From the NCBI GenBank assembly GCA_023105745.1, contig JALGQZ010000009.1:45537967-45601966 (forward strand): a stretch of 64,000 nt of DNA, written 5' to 3'. Position 1 is the stretch's first letter. Each line of letters begins with the position of its first letter. A program made the translations under genes and the position numbers. The DNA is from Austropuccinia psidii. Taxonomy: Eukaryota; Basidiomycota; Pucciniomycetes; Pucciniales; Sphaerophragmiaceae. Below, piece by piece: positions 35,001 through 47,143 of the stretch. A model generated the notes under the pieces. The model was given only the letters and a program-made list of their open reading frames with translations, searched no databases and was not told the origin of the DNA.

Positions 35001-36055
35001 TTATGTAAATCTATCCCATACATGATTAAATAGTCATTTAGCAATATAAAATGGGTACTAGAGCAATCTTCCATAACAACAAATTCAACTGTGATTCTTA
35101 AATTCCCATTTATGTGTGGGAATATGACATTGGTCTCAAAGATTCCTAATGCTTTCATTGGGTTACTTGCACTGTTGAATTTTATACCATCAATTGGTAA
35201 CAATTGGTCTTCAAAATTTGGTACGCAAGTCTTAAGAAAAGATTTTCCAGCACAAGAGCAGAAGGCTCCTGGGTCAAGGAAAAGTTTGGTGGGCTTGTTG
35301 TCAATCACCACTTCTGTTATACAGGAGTTACAAGCTGTATAACCTTTTCCTCTGTTTGGTTTTATTTTCATAAGTTGTGCATCTTGAACCTTTGATAACT
35401 CAAGTTGACCACTGCTCAATTGTGGTAAGTGTGAATAAGATTCCATGATGTCAAAAGTGGCATTGATATTTTCTATATCTTTTGAAGATTCAGAAAATAT
35501 GGATGACTTATCATCTGAATTGTCCTCAATTATGTCTTCTTTTTCAACATCTGGTTCCTTTTCAATGTCAATTTCATTGATTTCCCCCTTTTTTGCACAT
35601 GTATTGGCTAAATGGGTGGTGCTTTGGCAAATATGGCATTTTCTGACTGTATCTGCAGATTTATACTGAATATTCCTAGAATTTTCTTTGGGGTTTTGTC
35701 CATAGAATCCTTCCAAGGTGTATTAAACCTTGTTTTGAGATTCACCCTACTAGAACCAATTTTGGTTCTGGTGGTTACTTCTTCTAGTATATTGATAATA
35801 TCCTCTGCTGAAGATTGTTCAGTAGTCCTGCTTTTGACAGCATGCTCTAAGTCACCTCCACATTGTCTCAGAATTTTCCTATGGATCATAAATTCTGACA
35901 TGTCAGGATATAATGCTGTTAATCTGTCCTTTTGTTGCCAAAACCATGGTAAAGCTTTGTCTTTATCAGCATTAAATTTGGCAGATTCAAAGGCTGTTTC
36001 AACTTTAAACCTCCAAGCATCATTTGCCCATTTGTTGATGATTTGGGTTTTCCAC
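32081..36055 (-). pseudogene. gag-pol: C1 gag-pol remnant, capsid to integrase
   Basis: Reading upward in coordinate is reading back toward gag. The integrase C-terminal piece is 32081-32353. An integrase core with HHCC and D,D35E motifs intact lies in 32364-33131, and reverse transcriptase with YIDD plus RNase H in 33128-34282. The protease and N-terminal RT part is 34646-35716, and the zinc knuckle (CHICQSTTHLANTC) sits near 35600-35645. The protease active site reads DPG instead of DTG (near 35265). Breaks include an Arg-to-stop change just upstream of 34282, a stop near 34643, frameshifts near 33130 and 35700, and a ~35-base deletion near 32385. The chromodomain is gone. Confidence 0.9.
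36051..36055. repeat. Target-site duplication TCCAC of B (second copy 46442-46446)
   Basis: TCCAC flanks the two LTR ends of B. The C1 capsid coding sequence is continuous across the site once B and one copy are ignored. Confidence 0.93.
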
Positions 36056-37979
36056 TGTGAGCCTTGAGGTATATTTTACATACCCAAATAGGCCACAATT
36101 ATCTTAAAAAGAAATTTTGAATTATGCATAACTCACAAGTCATGCATTTATCCAAAATTCATCATTTTCAATTTCAGAAAAGATGAATAACTTTTTATTG
36201 AGTAAGTAAATCCATGGATTTAGGACCAGATTTGGATTCTACACAAAAATTCACCTAGGGTAGCCCCATAGAGTGAATAAGCTCAATTTAAGTATTTGAG
36301 GTGGTAAAATGGAAAATACTTCAATACCACATCATTAATACCACATAAAAGATCTGTGAAAACTTTTGTTTTTCTTGATTTTAAGCCAAAATAATGGGAA
36401 AGTGAGAGATCCCATGTTACATATACACTAAGAATAGTGTTATGCATGTTTTGAGCACTTAATATCATGGTATTCTTACATGAACTTTTGGTACACCCAT
36501 AGTGGATATCTCACTTTAAGCTTAAATTTCTATTTTTACGTGAAAAATAAGCAAGGGGGACAAAAGACATCAAAGAGAGCCAGGGTACCCAACTTCTGAG
36601 GCCTCAGAGGCGTGGATAGCTCCAGAGCATGGATCCATGGCTCATCTTGGCCCAATTGGTAAACTAAAACTCTTTGGGAACTTGGTTACCAAGTTACACC
36701 TACTGTAATCATAAGCAAATAGCAAATAACCTGCTATTTTGACGTGCCAAGGAGGTAATGAGCTACTTAGACTCCTGTAACCACGTCAATTCTTGATGAC
36801 TTTCCATGACTAGACCCTAAAAGAGTAATTAAAACCCTTTTGGGACCCATATTCATTGATTTACCTCATAGCAACCAGCAAAATACTGCTATTTGCAATT
36901 CTACGTAGAAATGAGGTAAAAACTTCAAAAATTCATTGAAAATACAATTCTTAATGAATCTTTCTGAAACTTTCAGGACCAATAGAGAACTGTATTATCT
37001 ATGGTAAAACCAAAAAGAATTACAGTTTTACTAGTAAAATTAAAAGTTTTACTTATAGTCCATTTTTGACCATTCTACGTGAAACACTGAATCTTCAAAA
37101 ATTCACAGTAACTACAACCTGTGATGAAATTGGCAATAACATTGATAACTTTGAGAAATCAATGATCATTTCAGAATAAAAGAAGATTTACAGATGTTAC
37201 TCCTTTTATTCTTAACCATATTGGGGTTGGTAGTCACTTAAAAGCATCAATTAAGTAATTATGATAATCTTACGTGACAACAGATGATACAATCATTAAT
37301 CCAAAAAGGTTTATTGTTTTCTCACTCACTGGTTTTTCAGTTTGCTCCATGGCACGCCTCTGTGAGCTGTTGTTGACTTAAAAGAAGCCTCTTCTTGCTG
37401 TTTTTTCCGTATCATCATCTTATCAATTTATTAAATCATTATTACCAACAAGTAAGTATTAGTTACCAGCTATTCTTAAGTGTTTTAAATCTTTCAGAAT
37501 CAACTAGAAAGACGTGAAATCATAGAATCCAACTATATATTGTTGTAATACTGTTATAAATCCTTTTGATCTCTTAAATCCACAATTCCACGTCAAATTT
37601 CTCTACTTTTATCTATCAATAAGTTCTTTGGAGTATTAGTGAGTCATTTATCTTTAAATTCTTAAAGTGTTTCTCTAGTAATAGTTTTCTTCAAGAATTA
37701 TCTTTATAATTATTCTTGTAAAAGATAATTATATATTAAAATAATTTTATTATTTTAATAAAAGAAGTTTTTATTATTAAATTCTTCTTGTAATTGATTC
37801 TTGTAGACAATTACTGCTCACTGTTACAATCACTACTAGTGTATAACACGTGAAAGAAATGATTTTATAATTATTTAATTGTGGTTATAATAATTTTTTA
37901 TTATTATATTTCATAAGAACAGACATAGTACTGTTGATTAATAGTAATATTATCATCAGTTTCATAGTCACATCTTACA
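36056..37979 (+). repeat. B 5' LTR (1924 bp)
   Basis: It runs from TGTGAGCC to ATCTTACA. I see no family A-type TATAAATA box. ACGTG and ACGTA motifs are frequent. Confidence 0.95.
37452..37457 (+). promoter_or_regulatory. Candidate splice donor GTAAGT in the B 5' LTR
   Basis: CAACAA|GTAAGT is a strong donor consensus, about 1396 bases into the LTR. Family A LTRs have AAAG|GTAATT at a comparable place (about 1341 bases in). Splicing from here to the acceptor TTTCTAG at 38461 would remove the primer-binding site from the mRNA. Confidence 0.3.
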
Positions 37980-38100
37980 TTTGGGGGCCTGGCCGTGATT
38001 GTAACCAGAGTTTTGGATATAATCATATTCTAGACTTCACTTTTTGTGTTCTAAAAAACCACCATACCTACCACATCTTACATTTGGGGGCCTGGCCGTG
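37969..38100 (+). repeat. Direct 29-bp repeat spanning the LTR end and primer-binding region of B
   Basis: The last 11 bases of the LTR plus the first 18 of the internal region (37969-37997) recur exactly at 38072-38100, 103 bases downstream. The element therefore has two candidate primer-binding sites, only the first of which is joined to a real LTR. The family A copies show one. Confidence 0.85.
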
Positions 38101-38670
38101 TTTTTTGACCCTTAATTAATATATTTTTAAGCTCTAAAATATCTTAATTTAATATTTTTTTCTTTCATTTTAAAAGTTAAAATAATTCTTATTTTTGAAA
38201 TTGTTTTGGAAATCTTTTTCATTGAGGAATTTGGTTTAATTTTATACTGTTTTACACGTGGCTTTTTCACATCCAAAAACTTATAAAATTATTCTTTGAG
38301 TTACTCTGAATTAATTTTCATTCAAAATCTTAAATTTTAATTTTTTTCTTTAAAAAGAATATTTTTTTTAATATTAAAAAATATAAAACTTATAAAAAAT
38401 CTTTAAAAATATTTTAAAATAGTATAAAAAAAATATTTTTTTCTCTTTTATAATTTTTCTAGTGTCTTTAATCAAATACTGTGCAGCTGGCAACAGACTC
38501 AGTAAAAGATATATTACTAGCCAAGAATCTTCAGAAGCAGAATCAGAGGAAAGTATTGAGGTGCAAATTGTTAAAAGAGGCAACTTATTTAATTCTGAAA
38601 AGAATAAATTACCACCAAAAGATGTGTTTTTATCTTTATTTTTACTCTTTATCCTTAAATTGACGTAAAA
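37980..38670 (+). other. B untranslated leader
   Basis: It holds both primer-binding-like copies. An exon-like block starts after the acceptor TTTCTAG near 38461. One frame (38462-38668) is open there but not similar to the family A block. A donor for this exon is unclear; GAG|GTGCAA near 38560 is the most likely. Confidence 0.6.
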
Positions 38671-40044
38671 ATGGTACATACCAGAAATGGAAGCAACTAT
38701 TCAGTCCAACCAGATGGATGTGGACAAGGAAGAGGCAAGACCAAATCCAGAAGTGCCAAGTCTTCCACAAGAAAGACACATTTGGAGGATGCCAGAGTTG
38801 CCCCCCATTCCCCAAGGTCTGTACCAACAGATTTTGACGTGAATTCAGAGCCTGAACTGATTTATGGTAATATTTCCAGGGCTGAACCACTTTCAGGTGG
38901 CAGCAATAGAAATATATCAATGCCAGTACAAAAACTGGTTCAGAGCAGCCAAGGAAGAGGAGTGGGAAATCTGCCCAAGCCTTTGGCAGGGGGCCATGAA
39001 CTCCTACTTACACATCAAGAGCTTTCTGGGTCAGGAGAAGACCATAGAACTCTTAGGAGGATGGAGCACCCTGTCTTGCAAAGACAAGGTCAAAAAGATA
39101 AAGAATTGGTTGAAGAACCAAAGTCTTTTATCCATAGACCAGAAGAAAGAGTTGGAAATGACTCCAGCTTTGGAGACAGAGGCACCAGTGGCGTCTATCA
39201 GCTCCAAACCAGCTCCAGACATGTCCAAAGACAAGCCCAAAGGACCTCAGAAGAAGCAGAGAGGTCCCAAGAACCATCAAGGAAAGGGCAAAGGCAAAGC
39301 CAATTGGCACAGACCTTACCCACAGGGGTACAGGATCCCCAAATTGGAGCCTTCAGCTGTGGACAGTGTCTTCAATATGGCCAGAACTCTGATGGAATTC
39401 ACAGCCAAAGAGCAGGAAAGGATGAACAGAAACTTTCCACCGAAAGACTTGGTGTACAGACTAGTATTAATGTAGAAATTGGAAAACTTGATGGAAAGTT
39501 AACTAAAATTACATCAGATATACTTGAATTAAAGAAAAATGACAAGAAATACCTTGAATTACACCAAGTGACAAATGCCAAACTTGACTCAATTACCAAT
39601 TCTTGCAAAAGAATTGAAAATATGTGCCAAATTCAGCATGATGAAATGGAAGATCTTTCCATTTTTAAGGTGAATGATCAAATTACAATTTTGCAAGACC
39701 AAGTCTTAAAAATAGTTGAGAATACCAATCAATTTGCCATACACTTAGCAAAAAGTGACAGTGAAAGGCAGAAGTTGAAGAATGAAATAATTGCAAGTGT
39801 GGTACAAATTCATAAAAATAATGAACCACATATGCCAAGACATTCTACACCTTTAACTGAAGAGAAACTTTCTTTTAAAGAAAGTCTCACCCCATTCTTA
39901 GGAGAAAATGCCTACTCTACAAGGGATATTCCCAAAATAGAAGAATGGCCAACATTCTCTGGTGAAGGAGAATACAACCATATTGAATTCATCAGGAGTA
40001 TTGATATGTTGCAAGAAGACTTCAATAACCTGATGAAATCATAG
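38671..40044 (+). CDS. gag: Gag N-terminal and coiled-coil part of B, ended by a frameshift
   Basis: The ATG context is AAAAATGG and the protein starts [12 protein letters not shown] polar, Gln- and Ser-rich N-terminus (residues 1-260) is followed by a coiled-coil-like region (about 270-400) and the start of the capsid domain ([14 protein letters not shown] near 425). A single missing base around 40026-40030 (CAATAACCTG where the sense needs one more base between Asn and Pro-Asp-Glu) ends the frame 19 bases later. The next open frame continues the same protein. Residues 1-260 are encoded in the DNA that also carries the second frame. Confidence 0.85.
   Translation: MVHTRNGSNYSVQPDGCGQGRGKTKSRSAKSSTRKTHLEDARVAPHSPRSVPTDFDVNSEPELIYGNISRAEPLSGGSNRNISMPVQKLVQSSQGRGVGNLPKPLAGGHELLLTHQELSGSGEDHRTLRRMEHPVLQRQGQKDKELVEEPKSFIHRPEERVGNDSSFGDRGTSGVYQLQTSSRHVQRQAQRTSEEAERSQEPSRKGQRQSQLAQTLPTGVQDPQIGAFSCGQCLQYGQNSDGIHSQRAGKDEQKLSTERLGVQTSINVEIGKLDGKLTKITSDILELKKNDKKYLELHQVTNAKLDSITNSCKRIENMCQIQHDEMEDLSIFKVNDQITILQDQVLKIVENTNQFAIHLAKSDSERQKLKNEIIASVVQIHKNNEPHMPRHSTPLTEEKLSFKESLTPFLGENAYSTRDIPKIEEWPTFSGEGEYNHIEFIRSIDMLQEDFNNLMKS
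38687..39475 (+). CDS. Overlapping second-frame protein within gag (B)
   Basis: This frame is +1 relative to Gag. Its first ATG after the candidate acceptor (38684) is at 38687. The frame is open to 38816. A 63-bp intron-like segment (38817-38879) holds two TGA codons. It is then open to the stop at 39473. Spliced, it is about 241 codons. Across the junction it reads G-LNHFQ...IEIY, matching G-TNHIQ...IDIY in family A at the same point. The C-terminal segment NW..PY...Y.IPK....[11 protein letters not shown] is about half identical to family A. Gag in the other frame is also open and similar, so the DNA appears constrained in two frames. I know no function for it. Confidence 0.55.
38817..38879 (+). 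other. Candidate 63-bp GT-AG mini-intron in the second frame of B
   Basis: The donor is CCAAG|GTCTGT. The acceptor ATATTTCCAG| has a short pyrimidine stretch and a CTGAT branch-like motif about 20 bases upstream. Size and phase (phase 1, multiple of three) match the family A candidate. Confidence 0.5.
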
Positions 40045-43000
40045 TGGCAAAATTACACTGTTTATTTACCAGGACTGCAAAGAAATGGTATTACAAAATG
40101 AGGATTGATCATGGTAAACATGACTGGTCTTGGTGGAAATCTGAAGTGATTACCAAATGGCCCAATAATTGTTGGAGGTTTAAAATGGAAAATGCTTTTG
40201 AAAGTTCCATTTTTAACTCAGAAAAAGACAAACCACTTACTTGGTTCTTCAAACAAAAAGACAGATTATCTGCTTTACAACCAGATATGTCTGACACTAT
40301 GATTAATATGAAAATATTAAGAAAGTGTGGAGGAGAATTCAAACATGCTATCAAAAGCAAATGTGTAGAACCCTGTTCAACAGAAGACTACAATAATGCT
40401 ATGGAAGATATCATTTCCAGAACAAGAATTGGTAAAACTTGGTCTAAAATCCCAACAGAATCCAAGATGACCTCTAAGATTCCCAGAGAGGAAAGAAGAC
40501 CAGAAAGACCTGTCTTGAAGTGTCATAAATGTGGAAGTACTTCACATTTAGCCAACACTTGTCCTAAGAAGACAAAGATAAATGAAGTTCAAGTCATTGA
40601 AGAAATTCAGTGTACTGAAGAGAAAGAGGAGTCTGATCAAGATTCTGCAATCTCTGAAGATACACCAGTGGAGGACTATCCCATTGAGAACATTTCAGCT
40701 TTCTTTGAGGTCACAGAAGTCCATACCCACTTGCCACAGTACAGTGAGGATTGCTGCAACCTGATCAATATCCAAGATGCCATAATGTGTAAAACAAAAC
40801 CTGCTAGAGGAAAGGGTTATACTTCTGGGGCATCCTGTATCACATCAGTTCTGATGAGTGATATTGAAGCTAAAGTAAATTTGGATACAGGGGCATTTTG
40901 CACTTGTGTGGGCAAAGATTATCTCCAAATTATACTTCCTGAATGGAAAAACCATCTATTACCAATAGAAGGTGTACAATTCAGTAGTGCCAGTAACAAT
41001 ATGTACCCCCTGGGCATATTGGACACTAATATTGTATTTCCACATCCAGCAGGAAGTGTAAGGATGAAAACTGAGATTGTAGTAATGGATAATTGCACAT
41101 CTCAGCACATCATTCTTGGAAATGATTACTTAAATATTTATGGTATTGATATAAATAACCATAAGGACAGATATTTCACAATTGGAGATAACAAGAGACA
41201 AAAATTTGCTTTCTCCAATATGCCAAAACAGATATCTGTAGTATCTTCTGTCAAGGATACTTACAAAGATGAATTTGTGACTAATCAACTTGTTGAAGCA
41301 CAAATTAATCAATCATTGTCACCAAAGATGAGGAATGAACTTATTAATGTGTTATACACTTATAAAAATGCATTTGCCTCTGATAATGAACCATTAGGCG
41401 CTATAAGAGGACATGAAGTTGATATTACTCTTAATATTGACAGACCATATCCTCCAGTACTTAGAAGACCAGCTTATCCAGCCAGTCCCAGAGCTAGAGA
41501 AGCCTTGGAAAAACATATCCAAGAGTTGATCCAACTTGGTGTGCTAAGGAAAGTAGGCCATAATGAGGAAGTTGAAGTGACAACACCTGTTATTATTGCA
41601 TGGCATAATGATAAGTCAAGAATGGTTGGAGATTTCAGAGCATTGAATACCTACACAGTTCCAGATAGGTACCCAATCCCTAGAATTCAAGAAACCTTGA
41701 CTCAATTGTCTAAAGCCAAGTATATAACATCAATGGATGCATTAAAAGGCTTCCATCAAAACGTTTTGACTACTAAAGCTAAGAAATTACTTAGAATTAT
41801 CACTCACTGTGGTATTTTTGAGTATCTTAGAATGCCATTTGGCATTAAAAATGCTCCATCCCATTATCAAAGGATGATGAACACCATCTTTCCTACAGAA
41901 TTGTCTGAAGGATGGCTTATCATTTATATTGATGATATTATCATATGTTCTGATTCATGGTCTTTGCACCTTGAAAGACTTGCAAGAGTACTTCATAAAG
42001 TTTCAGAAGTGAACATGAAAATTTCACTTAAGAAATGCAATTTTGGTTTTGAAGAACTCAAAGCATTAGGACATATTGTTTCTGGTTTAAGCTTGGGTAT
42101 TGACAAGAACAAAGTAGCAGCAGTGTTACTTAAACCAATACCCCAGAATAAAAAAGAAATGATGTCTTTTCTTGGGTTTGCCAGTTACTATAGGCAACAC
42201 CTGAAAGACTTTGCAATTCTAGCCAAGTCACTTTATAGAATCTGTGATCAACAGACTGTATTTGAGATGACACAGGAGAGAATTAAAGCTTATGAGAAGA
42301 TAAGGAAAGCCCTTACAGAAGCACCTTTACTCCTCATGCCTGACTGGAAAATTCCTTTTAAGTTGTACATTGATGCATGTGGAGATGGACTAGGGGCAGC
42401 CCTACATCAAGTCCAGATTATTGATGACAAACCTACAGAAGGACCAGTTTGTTATATCTCAAGACAAATCAAACCAACAGAAGCCAGATATGGTGCAAGC
42501 CAAATGGAGTGCTTATGTTTGGTATGGGCACTTGAGAAACTACACTATTATCTTGATGGCAGCGTTTTTGAAGTGATAACTGACTGTAATGCCGTGAAAT
42601 CACTTCTTAACATGAAAACTCCCAACAGACATATGTTGAGATGGCAAATAGCCATTCAAGAATATAGAGGAAACATGACTATAGTTCATAAAGCAGGAAA
42701 CATTCACAAGAATGCTGATGGACTTAGTAGATGGGCTTTAGCCAACACTCCTGATAACCCAGCTTATGTACCTTTGGAAACTGAACCACAGATTCCAATT
42801 GAGGGAATTAACATAACTGATATTGGGACTGAATTCTTTGAAGTGGTCAGAGAATCTTATAAACAAGACAAGAATTTCCATATCTTGACTTATTTATTAG
42901 ATAAAGACTGCAAAGATACATCTTTAGTTAATGCACTTGATGAAGTTTGGAAAAATTCCTATTCTGAAGGAAGATTTCAATTGTTTGATGGGATTATTTA

Positions 43001-44378
43001 CCATAGAACAAAACATTCTTGTGTGATGACACTGTGTAGTAGATTACTTATCAATACCATTCTTCATGAATGTCATGATAGTATCTACTCTGGACACCTG
43101 TCAGAAGACAGAACACTTGAAAAAGTGAAGAACTGTGCATGGTGGCAATATTGGAGAAAAGAAACCATTGAATATTGCCATACCTGTGACAGATGCCAAA
43201 AAGCAAACAGGAGTACAGGAAAGAAATTTGGACTTATGATCCATATTCAAGAACCAAAATCCCCATGGGAAGTTGTTCACATGGATTGGGTCACAGCACT
43301 TCCTCCAAGTGGTGACAAAGGTTATAATGCTTGTTTAGTCATTGTAGACAGATATAGCAAAACTCCCATATTCTTACCATGTCATAAAGATGATACTGCT
43401 ATGGATACAGCTCTTCTTCTATGGAGTAGAGTTATTTCTCATACAGGATTATTTAAGAATATCATAAGTGACAGAGATCCCAAGTTCACATCTGCACTTT
43501 GGACCAATCTTCATAGATTGTTTGGGACTAAGTTATCATTCTCTACAGCATATCACCCTCAAACAGATGGGCTAGCAGAGAGGATGATTCAGACTTTAGA
43601 AGACATGATCGGGAGATTCTGTGCTTATGGATTAGAATTCAAAGACTCAGATGGCTTTACCCATGACTGGTGCACTCTGATACCCGCATTAGAATTGGCA
43701 TACAAGACATCAGTCCATTCTTCCACAGGACAAACTCCTGCTATGTTAGAGAAAGGATGGAATCCAAGACTCCCAGCAGACACACTGAGGAAAGACTTGA
43801 TTGACATTCATCCTACAGCTTCCAGCTTCAAGATAATTCTTGATAAAGTGAAACATCATGCAAAAGAAAGCATGGATGAAGCTTTTGACTATGCAAAGCA
43901 GAAGTGGGACAAGAGTCATAAAGTACCAGACTTCAAAGTAGGGGACTTAGTTTTAGTTTCAACCTTGAATTTTAATAATATCAAAGGCCCAAAGAAACTT
44001 AAAGATTCTTATGTAGGACCTTTTGTTATTGTTGCTTTACATGGAACCAACACAGTTCAAGTGGAATTGAGTGGTGAATTGGAAAATAAACACCCCACAT
44101 TTCCAGTCAGCTTGATAAAGCCTTATCAACCAGCTGATAAAGAATTGTTTCCTTTAAGAAACCCAACTCCTTTAACTGTACCAACTGTGGAACAGAATGG
44201 AGACAAAAAGATAAAGAAAGTCATTAAAGAAAGGAGACTTAGGGGTAAAAATCAAAGAGAATATCTTGTTAGATACAGAAATCCAGTACATGAAGATGAA
44301 TGGATGGCAGAATCAGAAATACCTGACTCAGATAAACTCTTAAGAAGATTTAGACATGAAGGAAGGCCACAAGCCTGA
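40044..44378 (+). CDS. gag-pol: Gag C-terminal part and Pol of B
   Basis: There is no true start here; the frame continues Gag after the one-base deletion and opens at a GTG that is an internal Val. Within its 1444 residues: rest of capsid (1-120), zinc knuckle [14 protein letters not shown] (160-173), acidic linker, protease DTG (281-283), reverse transcriptase YIDD (628-631), RNase H, integrase HHCC finger, catalytic Asp 1081, Asp 1143 and Glu 1179 (D,D35E), and a chromodomain (about 1388-1440) containing YLVRYRN and DEWM. All catalytic motifs are intact. With the gag piece the full polyprotein would be about 1900 residues. Confidence 0.95.
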   Translation: MAKLHCLFTRTAKKWYYKMRIDHGKHDWSWWKSEVITKWPNNCWRFKMENAFESSIFNSEKDKPLTWFFKQKDRLSALQPDMSDTMINMKILRKCGGEFKHAIKSKCVEPCSTEDYNNAMEDIISRTRIGKTWSKIPTESKMTSKIPREERRPERPVLKCHKCGSTSHLANTCPKKTKINEVQVIEEIQCTEEKEESDQDSAISEDTPVEDYPIENISAFFEVTEVHTHLPQYSEDCCNLINIQDAIMCKTKPARGKGYTSGASCITSVLMSDIEAKVNLDTGAFCTCVGKDYLQIILPEWKNHLLPIEGVQFSSASNNMYPLGILDTNIVFPHPAGSVRMKTEIVVMDNCTSQHIILGNDYLNIYGIDINNHKDRYFTIGDNKRQKFAFSNMPKQISVVSSVKDTYKDEFVTNQLVEAQINQSLSPKMRNELINVLYTYKNAFASDNEPLGAIRGHEVDITLNIDRPYPPVLRRPAYPASPRAREALEKHIQELIQLGVLRKVGHNEEVEVTTPVIIAWHNDKSRMVGDFRALNTYTVPDRYPIPRIQETLTQLSKAKYITSMDALKGFHQNVLTTKAKKLLRIITHCGIFEYLRMPFGIKNAPSHYQRMMNTIFPTELSEGWLIIYIDDIIICSDSWSLHLERLARVLHKVSEVNMKISLKKCNFGFEELKALGHIVSGLSLGIDKNKVAAVLLKPIPQNKKEMMSFLGFASYYRQHLKDFAILAKSLYRICDQQTVFEMTQERIKAYEKIRKALTEAPLLLMPDWKIPFKLYIDACGDGLGAALHQVQIIDDKPTEGPVCYISRQIKPTEARYGASQMECLCLVWALEKLHYYLDGSVFEVITDCNAVKSLLNMKTPNRHMLRWQIAIQEYRGNMTIVHKAGNIHKNADGLSRWALANTPDNPAYVPLETEPQIPIEGINITDIGTEFFEVVRESYKQDKNFHILTYLLDKDCKDTSLVNALDEVWKNSYSEGRFQLFDGIIYHRTKHSCVMTLCSRLLINTILHECHDSIYSGHLSEDRTLEKVKNCAWWQYWRKETIEYCHTCDRCQKANRSTGKKFGLMIHIQEPKSPWEVVHMDWVTALPPSGDKGYNACLVIVDRYSKTPIFLPCHKDDTAMDTALLLWSRVISHTGLFKNIISDRDPKFTSALWTNLHRLFGTKLSFSTAYHPQTDGLAERMIQTLEDMIGRFCAYGLEFKDSDGFTHDWCTLIPALELAYKTSVHSSTGQTPAMLEKGWNPRLPADTLRKDLIDIHPTASSFKIILDKVKHHAKESMDEAFDYAKQKWDKSHKVPDFKVGDLVLVSTLNFNNIKGPKKLKDSYVGPFVIVALHGTNTVQVELSGELENKHPTFPVSLIKPYQPADKELFPLRNPTPLTVPTVEQNGDKKIKKVIKERRLRGKNQREYLVRYRNPVHEDEWMAESEIPDSDKLLRRFRHEGRPQA

Positions 44379-44518
44379 ATATGTCTATAAATGTGCTTTA
44401 AATTACTTGATCTGAGTGATTTGAAGAGGTTGGACAGTGGACATTACCCCCCTTTGGGGCCTTATTCTTTTATCACTAATAAAATTGTAGTAAAATTTTA
44501 TTTTTTGGTGGGAGGGAA
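44379..44518 (+). other. B 3' noncoding region and polypurine tract
   Basis: GGTGGGAGGGAA (44507-44518) directly precedes the LTR. The block at 44423-44449 (GAAGAGGTTGGACAGTGGAC...) is the family B version of the noncoding block in family A. Confidence 0.75.
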
Positions 44519-46441
44519 TGTGAGCCTTGAGGTATATTTTACATACCCAAATAGGCCACAATTCTCTTAAAAAGAAATTTTGAATTATGCATAACTCATA
44601 AGTCATGCATATATCCAAAATTCATCATTTTCAATTTCAGAAAAAAGTAATAACTTTTTATTGAGTAAGTAAATCCATGGATTTAAGACCAGATTTGGAT
44701 TCTACACAAAAATTCACCTAGGGTAGCCCCATAGAGTGAATAAGCTCAATTTAAGTATTTGAGGTGGTAAAATGGAAAATACTTCAATACCACATCATTG
44801 ATACCACATAAAAGATCTGTGAAAATTTTTGTTTTTCTTGATTTTAAGCCAAAATAATGGGAAAGTGAGAAATCCCATGTTACATATACACTAAGAATAG
44901 TGTTATTCATGTTTTGAGCACTTAATATCATGGTATTCTTACATGGACTTTTGGTACACCCATAGTGGATATCTCACTTGAAGCTTAAATTTCTATTTTT
45001 ATGTGAAAAATAAGCAAGGGGGACAAAAGACATCAAAGAGAGCCAGGGTACCCAACTTCTGAGGCCTCAGAGGCGTGGATAGCTCCAGAGCATGGATCCA
45101 TGGCTCATCTTGGCCCAATTGGTCAACTAAAACTCTTTGGGAACTTGGTTACCAAGTTACACCTACTGTAATCATAAGAAAATAGCAAACAACCTGCTAT
45201 TTTGACGTGCCAAGGAGGTAATGAGCTACTTAGACTCCTGTAACCACATCAATTCTTGATGACTTTCCATGACTAGACCCTAAAAGAGTAATTAAAACCC
45301 TTTTGGGACCCATATTCATTGATTTACCTCATAGCAACCAGCAAAATACTGCTATTTGCAATTCTACGTAGAAATGAGGTAAAAACTTCAAAAATTCATT
45401 AAAAATACAATTATTAATAAATCTTTCTGAAACTTTCACGACCAATAGAGAGTTGTATTATCTATGGTACAACCAAAAAGAATTACATTTTACTAGTAAA
45501 ATTAAAAGTTTTACTTATAGTCCATTTTTGACCATTCTACGTGAAACACTGAATCTTCAAAAATTCACAGTAACTACAACCTGTGATGAAATTGGAAATA
45601 ACATTGATAACTTTGAGAACTCAACGATTAATTTAGAATAAAAGAAGATTTACAGATGTTACTCCTTTTATTCTTAACCATATTGGGGTTGGTAGTCACG
45701 TAAAAGCATCAATTAAGTAATTATGATAATCTTACGTGACAACAGATGATACAATCATTAATCCAAAAAGGTTTATTGTTTTCTCACTCACTGGTTTTTC
45801 AGTTTGCTCCATGGCACCCCTATGTGAGCTGTTGTTGACTTAAAAGAAGCCTCTTCTTGCTGTTTTTTCCGTATCATCATCTTATCAATTTATTAAATCA
45901 TTATTACCAACAAGTAAGTATTAGTTACCAGCTATTCTTAAGTGTTTTAAATCTTTCAGAATCAACTAGAAAGACGTGAAATCATAGAATCCAACTATAT
46001 ATTGTTGTAATACTGTTATAAATTCTTTTGATCTCTTAAATCCACAATTCTACGTCAAATTTCTCTACTTTTATCTATCAATAAGTTCTTTGGAGTATTA
46101 GTGAGTCATTTATCTTTAAATTCTTAAAGTTTTTCTCTAGTAATAGTTTTCTTCAAGAATTATCTTTATAATTATTCTTGTAAAAGATAATTATATATTA
46201 AAATAATTTTATTATTTTAATAAAAGAAGTTTTTATTATTAAATTCTTCTTGTAATTGATTCTTGTAGACAATTACTGCTCACTGTTATAATCACTAGTA
46301 GTGTATAACACGTGAAAGAAATAATTTTATAATTATTTAATTGTGGTTATAATAATTATTTATTATTATATTTCATAAGAACAGACATAGTACTGTTGAT
46401 TAATAGTAATATTATCATCAGTTTCATAGTCACATCTTACA
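44519..46441 (+). repeat. B 3' LTR (1923 bp)
   Basis: It is the partner of 36056-37979 and ends ATCTTACA before the TCCAC duplication. It differs from the 5' LTR by scattered substitutions and one net base. Confidence 0.95.
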
Positions 46442-47143
46442 TCCACCAAGTCCAACTCTGGTGTCCATGTGCTTGTCTTATTTTGATGTACCATCTGTGC
46501 GCTGATCTGGTAAACAAGGTGTTAAACCTGGCTGTTACCAATCTGTCTGGTAATTCAAAATCCTCTTTGATCATGTCAATACCTCTAATGAATTCCATAT
46601 GGTCATACTCCCCTTCACCACTGAAGTGAGGGCATTCTTTAAGTTTTGGAACTTCTTTCAAGAGTGCTTGGCCCATTGATGGTTCCAAGTTATGAAAAGA
46701 AGTGGATAATTCATTCTTTAATTGTGAATTATCAGGATCCAATACTTGTGCCCTCATTTTGATTTAGAGGTGTAGACATTCTTGGTAAGGTGTTCAGTAT
46801 TTGTTCAATGTCATTCATTTTACTGTTGCTGCATCTTTGCGAATTTCTGTATTCATGTTGGAAGCTTTGTATTGAATTTATTACTTCAATTTTATACATG
46901 TCTTCTTTATGTGTCAGTTCTTGCCATAACTCTGCCTGTCTTGTATTATCAGCAGTGACTTGATTCAATTTCATTGATAATTTTGATACTTCTTCTTGTG
47001 AAGCATCAAAACACTTTTTCAAGGCAATGGTATATGTCTTTACTTCAGTAAATGAATTTGAAATGTCATCAAGGATTTTCTTGTTATCTGTTTTGATAAT
47101 ATTTATGGCTTGTTTAATTCTTGTTTTACCACGCTGTCAGACA
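46442..47143 (-). pseudogene. gag: C1 gag remnant, coiled-coil and capsid start
   Basis: 46437-46757 encodes the start of the capsid-like domain ([12 protein letters not shown] and a W-rich segment). 46732-47022 encodes a Gln- and Lys-rich coiled-coil-like region in another frame, so there is a frameshift near 46745. The coding sense continues upstream to an acceptor-like TTTTAG at 47144 without an ATG. The polar N-terminal region that carries the second frame in A and B is absent. Either C1 lost it, or family C has a shorter Gag. Confidence 0.75.

Larger units (their letters stand above)
36056..46441 (+). mobile_element. Family B Ty3/gypsy chromovirus-type LTR retrotransposon, full length
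   Basis: It is 10,386 bp with LTRs of 1924 and 1923 bp that differ at scattered positions, a clean 5-bp duplication, and a complete pol. It is the innermost and therefore latest insertion of the right-hand nest. Its protein is clearly related to family A (same domain order, high similarity in pol), while its LTRs share only terminal blocks with A and C. Confidence 0.95.

Noticed and set aside
38041..38110. A third LTR boundary or solo LTR in the leader of B
   Set aside because: Only 29 bases recur and nothing upstream of them resembles the LTR; it is recorded as a local direct repeat instead.
45453..45641. 62-codon frame in the B 3' LTR
   Set aside because: The matching region of the 5' LTR is interrupted, and composition is that of the LTR; no sign of a gene.
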